Shown here in pieces: positions 1-8,073 of a stretch of DNA of 21,294 bases. The stretch covers positions 1-21,294 of the forward strand of contig DXHG01000243.1 of the NCBI GenBank assembly GCA_019113455.1, in the 5' to 3' direction. The notes below the pieces were generated by a model that saw only the letters and a list, made by a program, of their open reading frames with translations, was not told where the DNA came from and made no database searches. Both the position numbers and the translations under genes were made by a program. Positions within the stretch are counted from its first letter, which is position 1, and each line of letters begins with the position of its first letter. This DNA is from Candidatus Treponema faecavium (GTDB lineage: Bacteria > Spirochaetota > Spirochaetia > Treponematales > Treponemataceae).

Positions 1-1347
1 ACGGCGGCTGAAGGACAAACCGCCGCACTTGTGTGTAGCGGCGATCCGGGGATATACGGCATGGCGGGTCTTGTGTATGAGTTAAGTGCGCAATATGTTT
101 TTGATGCCGATATAGAAATCATACCGGGAATTACGGCGGCGTCAGCGGGCGCCGCGCTCCTTGGCGCACCGCTTATGAATGATTTTGCCGTTATTTCTTT
201 GAGCAATCTGCTTACGCCGCAGCATGACATCGATATGCGCCTGACCCACGCGGCACAGGGCGGGCTGTGTATCTGCTTGTACAACGCGGCAAGCAGGACG
301 CGTCCTGATGCGCTCAAACATGCGTGCGGTATACTGAGCGCGTATCGTTCTCAGCAGACGGTGTGCGGTATTGCGCGCAATATCGGGAGAGACGGGCAGT
401 CTGTCCGCCTTGTCTCGCTTGCGGAACTTTACAATGAACGGCTTGATATGTTTTGCACCGTGTTTATCGGTAATGACGCGACAAAGCGCATACATACCCG
501 TTCAGGCGACAAGATGTTTACGAGGCGCGGTTATAACACGGAACTGGCGGTTTCTGCACAGACTGCTGCAGACAAAAGTGCCGTTATTGTATTTGCAGGA
601 ACGAGCGACGGTGAAACGCTTATCAACAGGTTAAAGCAAACATATACCGTATATATCTCTGTCGCCACCGAGTACGGCGAGCGTATCTTCAGAAAAAAGT
701 ATCCTGACTGCATACTGCTTACCGGCAGACGGGACAGCAGTGCTATAGCAGAACTGCTGCGGGAAAAACATGTGCAGGTTGTGATTGACGCAACGCACCC
801 GTATGCGCAAAAAGCGCACCGCGATATCAGCTGCGCTGCGGAGCTGGCAGGCGTTCCGTATTACCGGCTTGTGCGGGAGCAAACCAGTGCATATGCAGCT
901 GACGATAACGCGGTGCATGTTGTTTCGTCTATTGCAGAGGCGTGTGCCTGTGTGTCTGCAATAGACGGCAATATCTTTATCGCGTCAGGAAGCAATGCGG
1001 TGCATGAATATACCGCGCTGCGCGGATTTCCTGAACGGGTGTTTATTCGCGTGCTGCCATCTGCGCAAATTATTGAAAAGTGCGTGCGCGCCGGTTTTTC
1101 TCCAGATCACATTATAGCGATGCAGGGTGTTTTCAGCGCAGAGCTGAATGCAGCTCTTTTCAGACAGTATCAGATACGGGGTCTTATTACGAAGGACAGC
1201 GGGAATGCCGGCGGTTTTGCCGAAAAGATGCAGGCTGCCAGACAGTGCGATGTGATACCGGTAGTTATCAGCCGACCGCCGGAGCATACAGCGCAGAACG
1301 GTTATTCAGAAGCGGCGTTAATTGAATTGCTCACAGGAAAAAGATAA
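1..1347 (+). CDS. cobJ: CobJ-CobK fusion (precorrin-3B C17-methyltransferase / precorrin-6A reductase), 5' partial
   Basis: The reading frame is open from base 1, so the N-terminus lies outside the window. The first ~185 visible residues are the end of a CobJ/CbiH methyltransferase: SGDPGIYGMAGL is the family's SAM-binding signature, and the domain closes with FTRRGYN. From about residue 197 a second domain begins (VIVFAGTSDG, then DATHPYAQKAH), which is the CobK/CbiJ precorrin-6A reductase pattern. By family knowledge CobJ contracts the corrin ring with C17 methylation and CobK reduces precorrin-6; in an anaerobe the equivalent cobalt-precorrin steps (CbiH, CbiJ) are more likely. The stop codon shares one base with the next start (TAATG), implying translational coupling in a cobalamin operon. 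The fusion joins non-consecutive pathway steps. Function is confident; aerobic versus anaerobic naming is not resolved. Confidence 0.9.
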   Translation, partial: TAAEGQTAALVCSGDPGIYGMAGLVYELSAQYVFDADIEIIPGITAASAGAALLGAPLMNDFAVISLSNLLTPQHDIDMRLTHAAQGGLCICLYNAASRTRPDALKHACGILSAYRSQQTVCGIARNIGRDGQSVRLVSLAELYNERLDMFCTVFIGNDATKRIHTRSGDKMFTRRGYNTELAVSAQTAADKSAVIVFAGTSDGETLINRLKQTYTVYISVATEYGERIFRKKYPDCILLTGRRDSSAIAELLREKHVQVVIDATHPYAQKAHRDISCAAELAGVPYYRLVREQTSAYAADDNAVHVVSSIAEACACVSAIDGNIFIASGSNAVHEYTALRGFPERVFIRVLPSAQIIEKCVRAGFSPDHIIAMQGVFSAELNAALFRQYQIRGLITKDSGNAGGFAEKMQAARQCDVIPVVISRPPEHTAQNGYSEAALIELLTGKR

Positions 1348-2648
1348 TGAAAAAACACGTGTATATAGTTGGTTTAGGACCAGGCTCGTGGGAGCTTGCC
1401 GCACAGGAAGCAAAGCAATGCATGAGACAGGCGCAGCTTTTGATTGGCTCGCGGAGGCTGCTTGGCGCGATTCCTGTAAATGAAACAGATGCGGTTCGTA
1501 TTGAGTCTGCTGCAGGCAGTGAGATTGCACGCTTAATCGGCGAGTCTGCATATACGCATATTGCCGCTGTTTTTTCCGGTGACATCGGATTTCACAGCGG
1601 AGCGGAGCAGCTGCGAAAATGCCTTGATGCTGCGGCAGCCGAAATACACACCGTATGCGGAATATCTTCTGTACAGTATTTTGCTGCCGCTCTGAATCGG
1701 TCATGGCAGAACTGGCGTCTTGTAAGTGCACACGGCACGCTCTGCAATATTATAGGAGAAATTCTTGCAGAACCGTTCGTTCAGGGGAAAAAAGAAATAT
1801 TCTTTTTAACCGGCGGCGCTGTTACCGTACATTCGATTGCGGAATTGCTGTGCAAAAGCCTGCAAAAGCCGGACGGTTCGTTCTATGATTACGATATACG
1901 CATGGCAGTCGGAATATCACTGTCTGAAAAAAGACACACTGTTATTGAAAAACCGCTTTATAAGATAGAACAGTATATACAGTCGCTTGATATTCTTTCT
2001 GTTTGCCCTGCGGTTGTCTTAATCACCTGGTATCAGACTGACAATATTGCGTGCAATACAGGACTTCTTTCCGATGCCGATTTTATTCGCGGCACCGTTC
2101 CGATGACCAAGAAAGAGACGCGCCTGCTTATTGCATCGCTCCTTACCGGACCGGGAAGTGCCTGCAGCGTTATATACGACATAGGCGCCGGAACGGGATC
2201 AATCTGCATTCAGCTGGCAAAGCTTCTGCCGTTTGCGTCCGTATACGCAATAGAAGCAGACCAGGAGGCGTGCAGATTGATTGAACAAAACAGGGAGCGC
2301 CACGGCGCTCTGAATGTGCATATCGCTGCCGGATTCGCGCCGGATGCATTTGCATCGCTCCCTGTTCCAGACGCCGCCTTTATCGGCGGAAGCAATGGCA
2401 GACTTGCTGCTATTTTTGACCGGCTCTGCGATATGAATCCTTTAGTGCGCATAGTGCTCTCCGCCATAACCGCAGAGACATACGCAGAAGCCGTTCGCTG
2501 CTGCGCTGAGCGGCGCGGCGCAGCCTATGATATTACGCAAATTGCGGTCAATAAAACTAAAACAGCAGGCAATTCTCATATCTATCATATGTTTTCACCG
2601 GTAACGCCGGTGTTTGTATTTGATTCATATCCGGATGGCAATGTATAA
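1347..2648 (+). CDS. cobL: CbiE-CbiT (CobL-type) precorrin C5,C15-methyltransferase/decarboxylase
   Basis: This 433-aa protein has two domains. The N-terminal half (residues 1 to ~205) is a CbiE-type tetrapyrrole methylase, opening with YIVGLGPGSW and containing GDIGFHSG. The C-terminal half (about 230-425) is a CbiT-type Rossmann methyltransferase with PMTKKETR and the SAM loop DIGAGTGSICIQLA. Together they methylate C5 and C15 and decarboxylate the C12 acetate of precorrin-6B or cobalt-precorrin-6/7. The length fits fused CobL proteins (~400-430 aa). The ATG overlaps the preceding stop by one base and is preceded by AGGA at about 1335-1338. The 3' end overlaps the start of cbiA, so the three genes are probably one transcript. 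Confidence 0.92.
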   Translation: MKKHVYIVGLGPGSWELAAQEAKQCMRQAQLLIGSRRLLGAIPVNETDAVRIESAAGSEIARLIGESAYTHIAAVFSGDIGFHSGAEQLRKCLDAAAAEIHTVCGISSVQYFAAALNRSWQNWRLVSAHGTLCNIIGEILAEPFVQGKKEIFFLTGGAVTVHSIAELLCKSLQKPDGSFYDYDIRMAVGISLSEKRHTVIEKPLYKIEQYIQSLDILSVCPAVVLITWYQTDNIACNTGLLSDADFIRGTVPMTKKETRLLIASLLTGPGSACSVIYDIGAGTGSICIQLAKLLPFASVYAIEADQEACRLIEQNRERHGALNVHIAAGFAPDAFASLPVPDAAFIGGSNGRLAAIFDRLCDMNPLVRIVLSAITAETYAEAVRCCAERRGAAYDITQIAVNKTKTAGNSHIYHMFSPVTPVFVFDSYPDGNV

Positions 2649-4071
2649 GAATATCCCTCGCGTGCTTATTGCTTCCCTGCAGAGCGGAAGCGGGAAAACA
2701 CTGATAACGGCTGCGCTTGCAATAGCGCTGAAACATATCTGCAAAATACCGCCGCGAATCTATAAATGCGGTCCTGATTATATAGATCCGATGTTTCACA
2801 GAAAGACGGGATGTACCGCCGGTACGATGGATCTGTTTTTCAGCAGCGAACAGGAAGTGAACGATAAACTCGCAAATGAAGTGCAGAACGGCCAAATTGC
2901 GGTGTTTGAAGGCGTTATGGGGCTATTTGACGGGATAGGGGCGGTAACAGCAGAGGCTTCTTCGTTTTATATTGCAGGTGCGACACAGACGCCTGTTGTG
3001 CTTGTTGTCGATATGCGCGGAATGTCCCTCTCAGTATGCGCGCTGATACAGGGTGCTGTCCGGTTTGTTCCCAAGAACTTTGCCGGTGCTCCTGCGCGTA
3101 TTGCAGGCGTGATTCTAAACCGCTGTCCATCAGGCCTCGCTGAACGGCTTGCTCCTGTAATAGAAGAAAACTGCGCTGTCAGCGTTTTCGGCGCTGTTCC
3201 CGATACGGAAGAACTGCATATTCCGCACCGCTATTTAGGGCTCACGCTGCCGGATGAACAGAAAGACATACGCGTACTGCTGGAGCAGGCGGCACATTTG
3301 ATTGAAACCCATGTGGATATTTCTGCGATACTGGCTGCCGCATGCAGTGCGCCGCCGGTCAAACTGCCGGAACTGCCCCGGCGCTGCGGTACGGAAGCAT
3401 CGGTGCGCACTGACTGCTGCGCACCGACGCTTGCTGTCGCACGGGACGAAGCGTTTTGTTTCTATTATGAAGAAAATATAGCGCTTTTAAAGCAGTGCGG
3501 CTTTTCCATTGCGTACTTTTCGCCGCTGCGCGATACGTCGCTGCCGGATGAAGCCGACGCGGTGTATATCGGCGGCGGCTACCCAGAACTGTACGCGGCG
3601 CAGCTTGAGGCAAACACGCCGATGCGGAACACGTTGTATACACAGGCTGCATGCGGTATGCCGGTATTTGCTGAATGCGGCGGATACCTGTATCTGCACC
3701 GTAACGTTACGTGTCAGGATGGACGCTCATATACCTGGTGCGGCATCGTAGACGGCGACTGCATGTGGGCAGGGCGGCTGCAGCGGTTCGGCTATATCAC
3801 GCTTTGCGCAAAACAGGATATGCTGCTTTTGTCAAAAGGAGAAACAATACGCGCCCATGAATTTCATTATTTTACGAGCACCGCCGCGGAAGGGTCGTGT
3901 ACTGCGCACAAGCCTGCTGTACAAACGCAGTGGGACTGTATCTATATCGCGCCGGCTCACATGAACCTGTTCGCAGGATTCCCGCATCTATACCTGCCGT
4001 CACATCCGCACGCAGCGCAGGCGTTTGCCGCGGCTGCGGCGCGGTACGGCAAAAAACGTCTGCTACCGTAA
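2641..4071 (+). CDS. cbiA: Cobyrinate a,c-diamide synthase
   Basis: This 476-aa enzyme amidates the a and c side chains of (cobalt) cobyrinate using glutamine and ATP. The N-terminal ATPase domain has the P-loop ASLQSGSGKT, then KCGPDYIDPMFH and EGVMGLFDG, all typical of CbiA/CobB. The C-terminal type-1 glutamine amidotransferase domain shows IGGGYPELYAAQLE, the nucleophile Cys in FAECGGYLYL and the catalytic His region HEFHYF. The frame is open upstream to a TTG at 2614 and an ATG at 2635. I chose the ATG at 2641 because GGA (2633-2635) sits 5 nt upstream; that start overlaps cobL by 8 nt. The 3' end overlaps the convergent nrdG by 9 nt and no terminator is visible. Confidence 0.92.
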   Translation: MYKNIPRVLIASLQSGSGKTLITAALAIALKHICKIPPRIYKCGPDYIDPMFHRKTGCTAGTMDLFFSSEQEVNDKLANEVQNGQIAVFEGVMGLFDGIGAVTAEASSFYIAGATQTPVVLVVDMRGMSLSVCALIQGAVRFVPKNFAGAPARIAGVILNRCPSGLAERLAPVIEENCAVSVFGAVPDTEELHIPHRYLGLTLPDEQKDIRVLLEQAAHLIETHVDISAILAAACSAPPVKLPELPRRCGTEASVRTDCCAPTLAVARDEAFCFYYEENIALLKQCGFSIAYFSPLRDTSLPDEADAVYIGGGYPELYAAQLEANTPMRNTLYTQAACGMPVFAECGGYLYLHRNVTCQDGRSYTWCGIVDGDCMWAGRLQRFGYITLCAKQDMLLLSKGETIRAHEFHYFTSTAAEGSCTAHKPAVQTQWDCIYIAPAHMNLFAGFPHLYLPSHPHAAQAFAAAAARYGKKRLLP

Positions 4072-4782
4072 CTGCGCACCGGGAATATACCGGCGTGCAT
4101 ACGAGACAAGCTCGTTCAGCTGTGCATCTGTATATGGAAGCAAATCATTATACCGCGCATCGATGCAGCCGCCTGGAACAAATGGAGCGAACATCCATGA
4201 AGCGTCTTTAGGAAGCAGCGAGGCAATTTCTTCTATATCTTTTTTCTGTATCAGCGACGGTACAAGCACTGTTCTGAATTCGCGCTGCGCGGGCGCAAGT
4301 GCCGACACCATTTGTATACTGCTGCAGATGGCGCCTGCTGCTGTATCCGCGGCGGAGCCGAGCATCGTGTAGCGGGACGGAGAAGTTTTTACGTCAAGGG
4401 CAATAAAATCGGGGCAGGCGGCGCTGCTGATAATGCGTTTCAGTCTGTCGGCACACATGCCGTTCGTATCAAGCTTAATATTGTATCCCAGCCCGCGGGC
4501 CTGCATAATCAGCTCTTCAAGCGAATCATACAACAGCGGCTCGCCGCCTGAAATAACAAAGCCTGAAAGCACGTTCCTGCGCCGCTTGAGATGAAACAGT
4601 ACGTCAGCCGCAGAAACGGCCTCGTATTTCCTGTTTTTTACTACTAAATCTGAATTATAACAATACGGACAGCGCAGGTTGCAGCCTTCCACAAAGAAGG
4701 CTGCGGCAACCCTGCCGGGATAATCGACAAGCGTCGTTTTTATCAGTACACCGGCAGGCGAGCCGTTTTGTTCACACGGCAA
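4063..4782 (-). CDS. nrdG: Anaerobic ribonucleotide reductase activating protein (radical SAM)
   Basis: This is a radical SAM activase that uses a [4Fe-4S] cluster and S-adenosylmethionine to install the glycyl radical on class III RNR. The cluster motif is CNLRCPYC (CX3CX2C), preceded by KTTLVDYPG, a hallmark of the NrdG subfamily often called NrdG2. The SAM-binding GGE motif is in VISGGEPLLYDS. No ATG lies near the N-terminus. The frame opens with a TTG at 4803; I prefer the TTG at 4782 because GGGAG (4793-4797) lies 10 nt upstream and the overlap with the upstream gene falls to 11 nt (239 aa). It is transcribed after the small glycyl-radical/thioredoxin-fold gene, whose product would be its direct substrate. 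The product is confident, the start is not. Confidence 0.9.
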   Translation of the reverse strand: MPCEQNGSPAGVLIKTTLVDYPGRVAAAFFVEGCNLRCPYCYNSDLVVKNRKYEAVSAADVLFHLKRRRNVLSGFVISGGEPLLYDSLEELIMQARGLGYNIKLDTNGMCADRLKRIISSAACPDFIALDVKTSPSRYTMLGSAADTAAGAICSSIQMVSALAPAQREFRTVLVPSLIQKKDIEEIASLLPKDASWMFAPFVPGGCIDARYNDLLPYTDAQLNELVSYARRYIPGAQLR

Positions 4783-5299
4783 TAGCGGCAGGCTCCCGTG
4801 CAATGATTTTTTCTATTTCGGCGGCAGTATGCGCACGCGCGATTTCCGTGTGCGCCGCATCATAAAAGATAACGGTCGGCGCAGCGCATACATTTTTCTC
4901 ACCGGCGCGCGCAAAGCCTTCTTCAGAATCGACATCGATAATAACGCCTGTTATCGGCAGTTTTGCGATGTATTCCTTAACGGGCGGGCAATTCGGGCAT
5001 GTTTTGCGCATATAGAGTTCATAACTGCTTACCGTGCCGTCTGCCGGAATCCGGACCGGAACGGCCGAAGCCCGCTGGCAGCAGCTGCTGTCAGCGGCGG
5101 TAAGCTCATACGAGCCGTCATACACAAAATATTTGCGGTGATTATACTCGTCGCGCTTGCCTTTGTTCCAGTTGCGCACAGAGCGATAATATCCGACAAT
5201 ACGCGCGTACACTTCTGTTTCACTGCCGCGCACATGCTGCAGCTCGTCTTTTACCTGAGCTATTTCCGCATCAATCTCCGCAAGTGTTCTTGTTTTCAT
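4772..5299 (-). CDS. Stand-alone NrdD glycyl-radical segment fused to a thioredoxin/glutaredoxin-like domain
   Basis: This 175-aa protein has three parts. Residues 6-23 form a perfect heptad helix (L6, I9, I13, V16, L20, V23). Residues 29-58 contain EVYARIVGYYRSVRNWNKGK, which matches the glycyl-radical loop normally at the C-terminus of class III RNR; G36 is the expected radical glycine. Residues ~90-170 look like a thioredoxin-fold domain with KTCPNCPP (redox Cys 101 and 104) and a cis-proline at AAPTV (P141). A CC pair at 73-74 lies between. The upstream nrdD lacks this loop, so this gene probably supplies it in trans together with a dithiol reductant. It has its own GGTGGGG ribosome site, promoter and NrdR boxes. 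No signal peptide is visible. The motif assignment is strong; the two-chain enzyme model is inference. Confidence 0.82.
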   Translation of the reverse strand: MKTRTLAEIDAEIAQVKDELQHVRGSETEVYARIVGYYRSVRNWNKGKRDEYNHRKYFVYDGSYELTAADSSCCQRASAVPVRIPADGTVSSYELYMRKTCPNCPPVKEYIAKLPITGVIIDVDSEEGFARAGEKNVCAAPTVIFYDAAHTEIARAHTAAEIEKIIAREPAAIAV

Positions 5300-5329
5300 A
5301 GATACCCCACCAGTAAGATTTTTATTTGC

Positions 5330-5387
5330 ACGCTAAATATAGCGTATATTTAGCACTCTGTAAATACATAAACACTATATTTAGCGT
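5330..5387 (-). promoter_or_regulatory. NrdR-box cluster and sigma70-type promoter for the glycyl-radical gene and nrdG
   Basis: On the minus strand TTTACA (5364-5359) and TATATT (5341-5336) are separated by exactly 17 bp, a good sigma70 promoter starting near 5329. Two 16-bp sites match the known NrdR box (ACACWATATATWGTGT-like): ACGCTAAATATAGCGT at 5330-5345, covering the -10, and ACACTATATTTAGCGT at 5372-5387, upstream of the -35. They start 42 bp apart, four helical turns. A third, weaker TATATTTAGC site at 5341-5356 starts 31 bp from the distal one. Bases 5332-5354 form a perfect 10-bp inverted repeat. The distal box overlaps the nrdD stop codon. NrdR repression is inferred from the box match and the adjacent nrdR gene. 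Confidence 0.8.
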
Positions 5388-7498
5388 TGTTCCACCGCTG
5401 CAAGCGCCGCCTGCCGTTCCGTTTCAAGCTCGGCAAGCCGCATGCGGAGCTTCTGCTCTGCCTCGGCCTTGCATTTAGGACACTCAAACTGTTCGCCGTT
5501 TAAGTAGCCGTGAATACGGCATATCGAAAATGTTGGAGAAATAGTCAGGTATGGGATGCGGTAGTTTGCCGTAATGGAACGCACCAGGTCGCGGCAGGCG
5601 TGCCAGTCTTTTATCGCTTCTCCCATAAACGTGTGAAACACCGTGCCGCCGGTATATTTCGTCTGCAATGATTCCTGATGGTCAAGCGCTTCAAACACAT
5701 CGCTCGTGTAATCTACCGGAAGCTGTGTTGAGTTCGTGTAAAACGGCTCCTCTGTGCCCGACGTGATAATATCCGGATACCGTTCCCTGTCGTGGCGTGC
5801 AAGCCGGTACGACGTGCTTTCTGCAGGAGTCGCCTCAAGATTAAAGAGCTCTCCGGTCTCTTCCTGATAATCGGCAAGTCGCTGGCGCATATGGTCAAGC
5901 ATCCGTTCCGCAAACGCTTTGCCTTCAGGCTCCACAATCGAACATCCTAAAAAATTAAGACAACACTCGTTCATGCCACACAGCCCGATTGTGTTAAAAT
6001 GATTGTTGAGCGTAGATAAATACCGCCGCGTATACGGAAAAAGCCCGCCCTGCAAAAGGCGCGTAATCACTTTGCGCTTAATGCACAGGCTCTCTTTTGC
6101 CAAGTCCATAAGGTAATCAAGCCGCGCAAAAAACTGCTTGTCTCCGTTAGTCAGATACGCAATCTGGGGCAGATTGATGGTAACCACGCCAAGCGAGCCG
6201 GTAAACTCATCGGAGCCGAACAATCCGCCGCCGCGTTTGCGCAGTTCGCGCTTATCAAGCTGCAGGCGGCAGCACATCGAGCGCACGTCTCCCGGGTTTA
6301 AGTCTGAATTGACAAAGTTCTGAAAGTAGGGTGTGCCGTAGCGTGCCGTCATTTCAAACAAAAGCCGCGCGTTTGGACTGTCCCAGTTAAAGTCTTTCGT
6401 AATATTATAGGTCGGAATCGGATACTGAAATCCCCGTCCCGCGGCGTCTCCCTCTATCATGAGCTCGATAAACACTTTGTTGATAACGTCCATTTCACGC
6501 TGGCAGTCGCCGTATGTAAAATCCTGTTCTTTGCCGCCGACAATCGCCGGTTTGTCTTTTAAGTCATCGGGAACAACCCAGTCAAGCGTGATATTGGTAA
6601 ACGGCGCCTGCGAGCCCCAGCGGCTTGGCGTATTCACGCCGTAAATAAAGCTCTGAATGCACTGGCGCACTTCTTTTTCCGAAAGATTGTCGCTGCGCAC
6701 AAACGGCGCAAGATATGTGTCAAACGAACTGAACGCCTGCGCGCCAGCCCATTCGTTCTGCATAATGCCTAAGAAATTGACAATCTGATTGACCAGCGTT
6801 GACAGATGGCTTGCCGGAGTGGAAGTGATTTTATCAGGCACGCCGCCCAGTCCTTCCGTGATAAGCTGACGAAGCGACCAGCCTGCGCAGTAGCCGCTGA
6901 ACATGGACAAGTCGTGAATATGGAATGCCGCTGTCTTATGCGCCTCAGCGATTTCTTTTGTATAGATGTTCTTAAGCCAGTAATTTGCCGTGATGGTACC
7001 GGAATTATGCAGAATAAGCCCGCCAAGCGAAAAGTTTACGTTTGCGTTTTCGTTTACGCGCCAGTCAGACTGCTTAAGATAGCCGTCCATCGTTGCGTTT
7101 ATGTCGAGCATGAGCTTTTTCGTGTCGCGGATAGCTTCGTGTCGCGCGCGGTAGAGTATATAAGCTTTGGCCACCTGCACGGCGTTGTTTTCGATAAGTA
7201 CGGTTTCTACAATATCCTGTATTTCTTCAATTGCGGGGATAGAATTCTTATGGCGGCCGGCCATAAGCAGGCGGAGTTTTTCTTCTGCCATATCGGTAAG
7301 ATGTGCCGCCAAATCAGGGTCTGCATGTGTATGCACCGCTGTTATGGCTTTGCCTATCGCGTTTTCTATTTTCGTGCGGTCATAGGCGTTCACCTCGCCT
7401 GAACGCTTTACTACCTGCTTAATAAAGGAACGCGCCTCTTCGTCAGAAGCTGTTCCAAGAAAACTTTTCCATTCAGGAAAATCCGCCTGTTCCCCCAT
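5381..7498 (-). CDS. nrdD: Class III anaerobic ribonucleoside-triphosphate reductase, large chain without glycyl-radical loop
   Basis: This 705-aa protein reduces ribonucleotides to deoxyribonucleotides under anaerobiosis. It begins with an ATP-cone regulatory domain (about 28-125, VVKRSGEVNAYDRTKIENAI). Family residues follow: SGYCAGWSL (C204), SMCCRLQL (C409/C410, thiyl-radical cysteine region), RGGGLFG and NLEATPAESTSYR. Near the end are C660, H663 and CPKC (673-676), the usual C-terminal zinc motif with a His in one position. Normally the RVxGY glycyl-radical loop follows; here only a ~29-residue heptad-like helix remains before the stop. That loop is on the next gene downstream. The frame opens with a TTG at 7537, but the ATG at 7498 has GAGG 8 nt upstream and is preferred. 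Regulation probably comes from NrdR upstream of nrdR. Confidence 0.93.
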   Translation of the reverse strand: MGEQADFPEWKSFLGTASDEEARSFIKQVVKRSGEVNAYDRTKIENAIGKAITAVHTHADPDLAAHLTDMAEEKLRLLMAGRHKNSIPAIEEIQDIVETVLIENNAVQVAKAYILYRARHEAIRDTKKLMLDINATMDGYLKQSDWRVNENANVNFSLGGLILHNSGTITANYWLKNIYTKEIAEAHKTAAFHIHDLSMFSGYCAGWSLRQLITEGLGGVPDKITSTPASHLSTLVNQIVNFLGIMQNEWAGAQAFSSFDTYLAPFVRSDNLSEKEVRQCIQSFIYGVNTPSRWGSQAPFTNITLDWVVPDDLKDKPAIVGGKEQDFTYGDCQREMDVINKVFIELMIEGDAAGRGFQYPIPTYNITKDFNWDSPNARLLFEMTARYGTPYFQNFVNSDLNPGDVRSMCCRLQLDKRELRKRGGGLFGSDEFTGSLGVVTINLPQIAYLTNGDKQFFARLDYLMDLAKESLCIKRKVITRLLQGGLFPYTRRYLSTLNNHFNTIGLCGMNECCLNFLGCSIVEPEGKAFAERMLDHMRQRLADYQEETGELFNLEATPAESTSYRLARHDRERYPDIITSGTEEPFYTNSTQLPVDYTSDVFEALDHQESLQTKYTGGTVFHTFMGEAIKDWHACRDLVRSITANYRIPYLTISPTFSICRIHGYLNGEQFECPKCKAEAEQKLRMRLAELETERQAALAAVEQR

Positions 7499-7516
7499 TT
7501 CCAAAACCTCAACAAT

Positions 7517-7546
7517 AAAAAATATGCAGCCGCACAAACGGCGGCT
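7517..7546 (-). terminator. Hairpin plus T-run between nrdR and nrdD (possible attenuator)
   Basis: On the minus strand AGCCGC (7546-7541) and GCGGCT (7533-7528) can pair around a 7-nt loop, followed after 5 nt by six T residues (7522-7517). The stem is short and the T-run offset, so this is a weak terminator at best. It may lower nrdD transcription relative to nrdR. Confidence 0.35.
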
Positions 7547-7572
7547 TAAATGTATGCAAGCGCTGTATCTGC

Positions 7573-8043
7573 CTAAAGCGGCTGATTGTCCGTTTCGAGC
7601 TTCTTTACTTCTGCAAGAAATTCCTCCAAATTGGAAAACTGTCGGTATACCGACGCAAAACGGATATACGCGACTTTATCAAGCCGGTGCAGCCGTTCAA
7701 GCACCAGTTCCCCCAGCTCGGCGGTAGATATTTCGCGCGCACCCTTGCTTGCGATAATCGCGGCGTCCTCAATCTCGTTGACTACCGCATCAACCATCGC
7801 CGACGCGACCGGCCGCTTTTCCAGCGCCCGCTCGATACCCTTGCTCAGCTTGCTGCGGTCAAACGGCTGACGCCTGCCGTCGCGCTTAACGACCATGAAC
7901 GGTTTTTCTTCAATATGCTCGTAGCTGGTAAACCGATACCCGCAGGCGCTGCATACACGGCGGCGGCGGATGCTTTCGCCGTTTGCCATCGTGCGTGATT
8001 CGATAACCTTGTCGTCAAGACTGCCGCAGTACGGACATCTCAT
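7573..8043 (-). CDS. nrdR: Transcriptional repressor NrdR
   Basis: This 156-aa protein matches the normal NrdR length and architecture. An N-terminal zinc ribbon has Cys 3, 6, 31 and 34 (MRCPYC and CSAC) with the basic stretch SIRRRRV between. An ATP-cone domain follows from ~46 to 136 (VVKRDGRRQPFDRSKLSKGI). NrdR senses the ATP/dATP ratio through the cone and represses RNR genes by binding paired NrdR boxes. The ATG has AGGGAG 7 nt upstream. It is the first gene of the leftward RNR cluster, 74 nt before nrdD, and box-like sites upstream suggest autoregulation. Confidence 0.96.
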   Translation of the reverse strand: MRCPYCGSLDDKVIESRTMANGESIRRRRVCSACGYRFTSYEHIEEKPFMVVKRDGRRQPFDRSKLSKGIERALEKRPVASAMVDAVVNEIEDAAIIASKGAREISTAELGELVLERLHRLDKVAYIRFASVYRQFSNLEEFLAEVKKLETDNQPL

Positions 8044-8073
8044 ATGCGCGCTCCCTGTTGCAGCAGAGTATAT

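Noticed and set aside
4829..5353. 174-aa plus-strand reading frame opposite the glycyl-radical/thioredoxin-fold gene
   Set aside because: Arg/Ile-rich shadow without motifs, and it would run through the NrdR-box promoter of the opposite strand.
5299..5381. The missing glycyl-radical loop as a simple frameshift or sequencing error in one nrdD gene
   Set aside because: The two reading frames are 81 bp apart, and the gap holds a complete promoter, NrdR boxes and a ribosome site. Both ends carry extra heptad helices, so a single indel cannot explain the split.
6806..7402. 198-aa reading frame antisense to nrdD
   Set aside because: No motif; it covers the highly conserved ATP-cone and active-site region of nrdD on the other strand.
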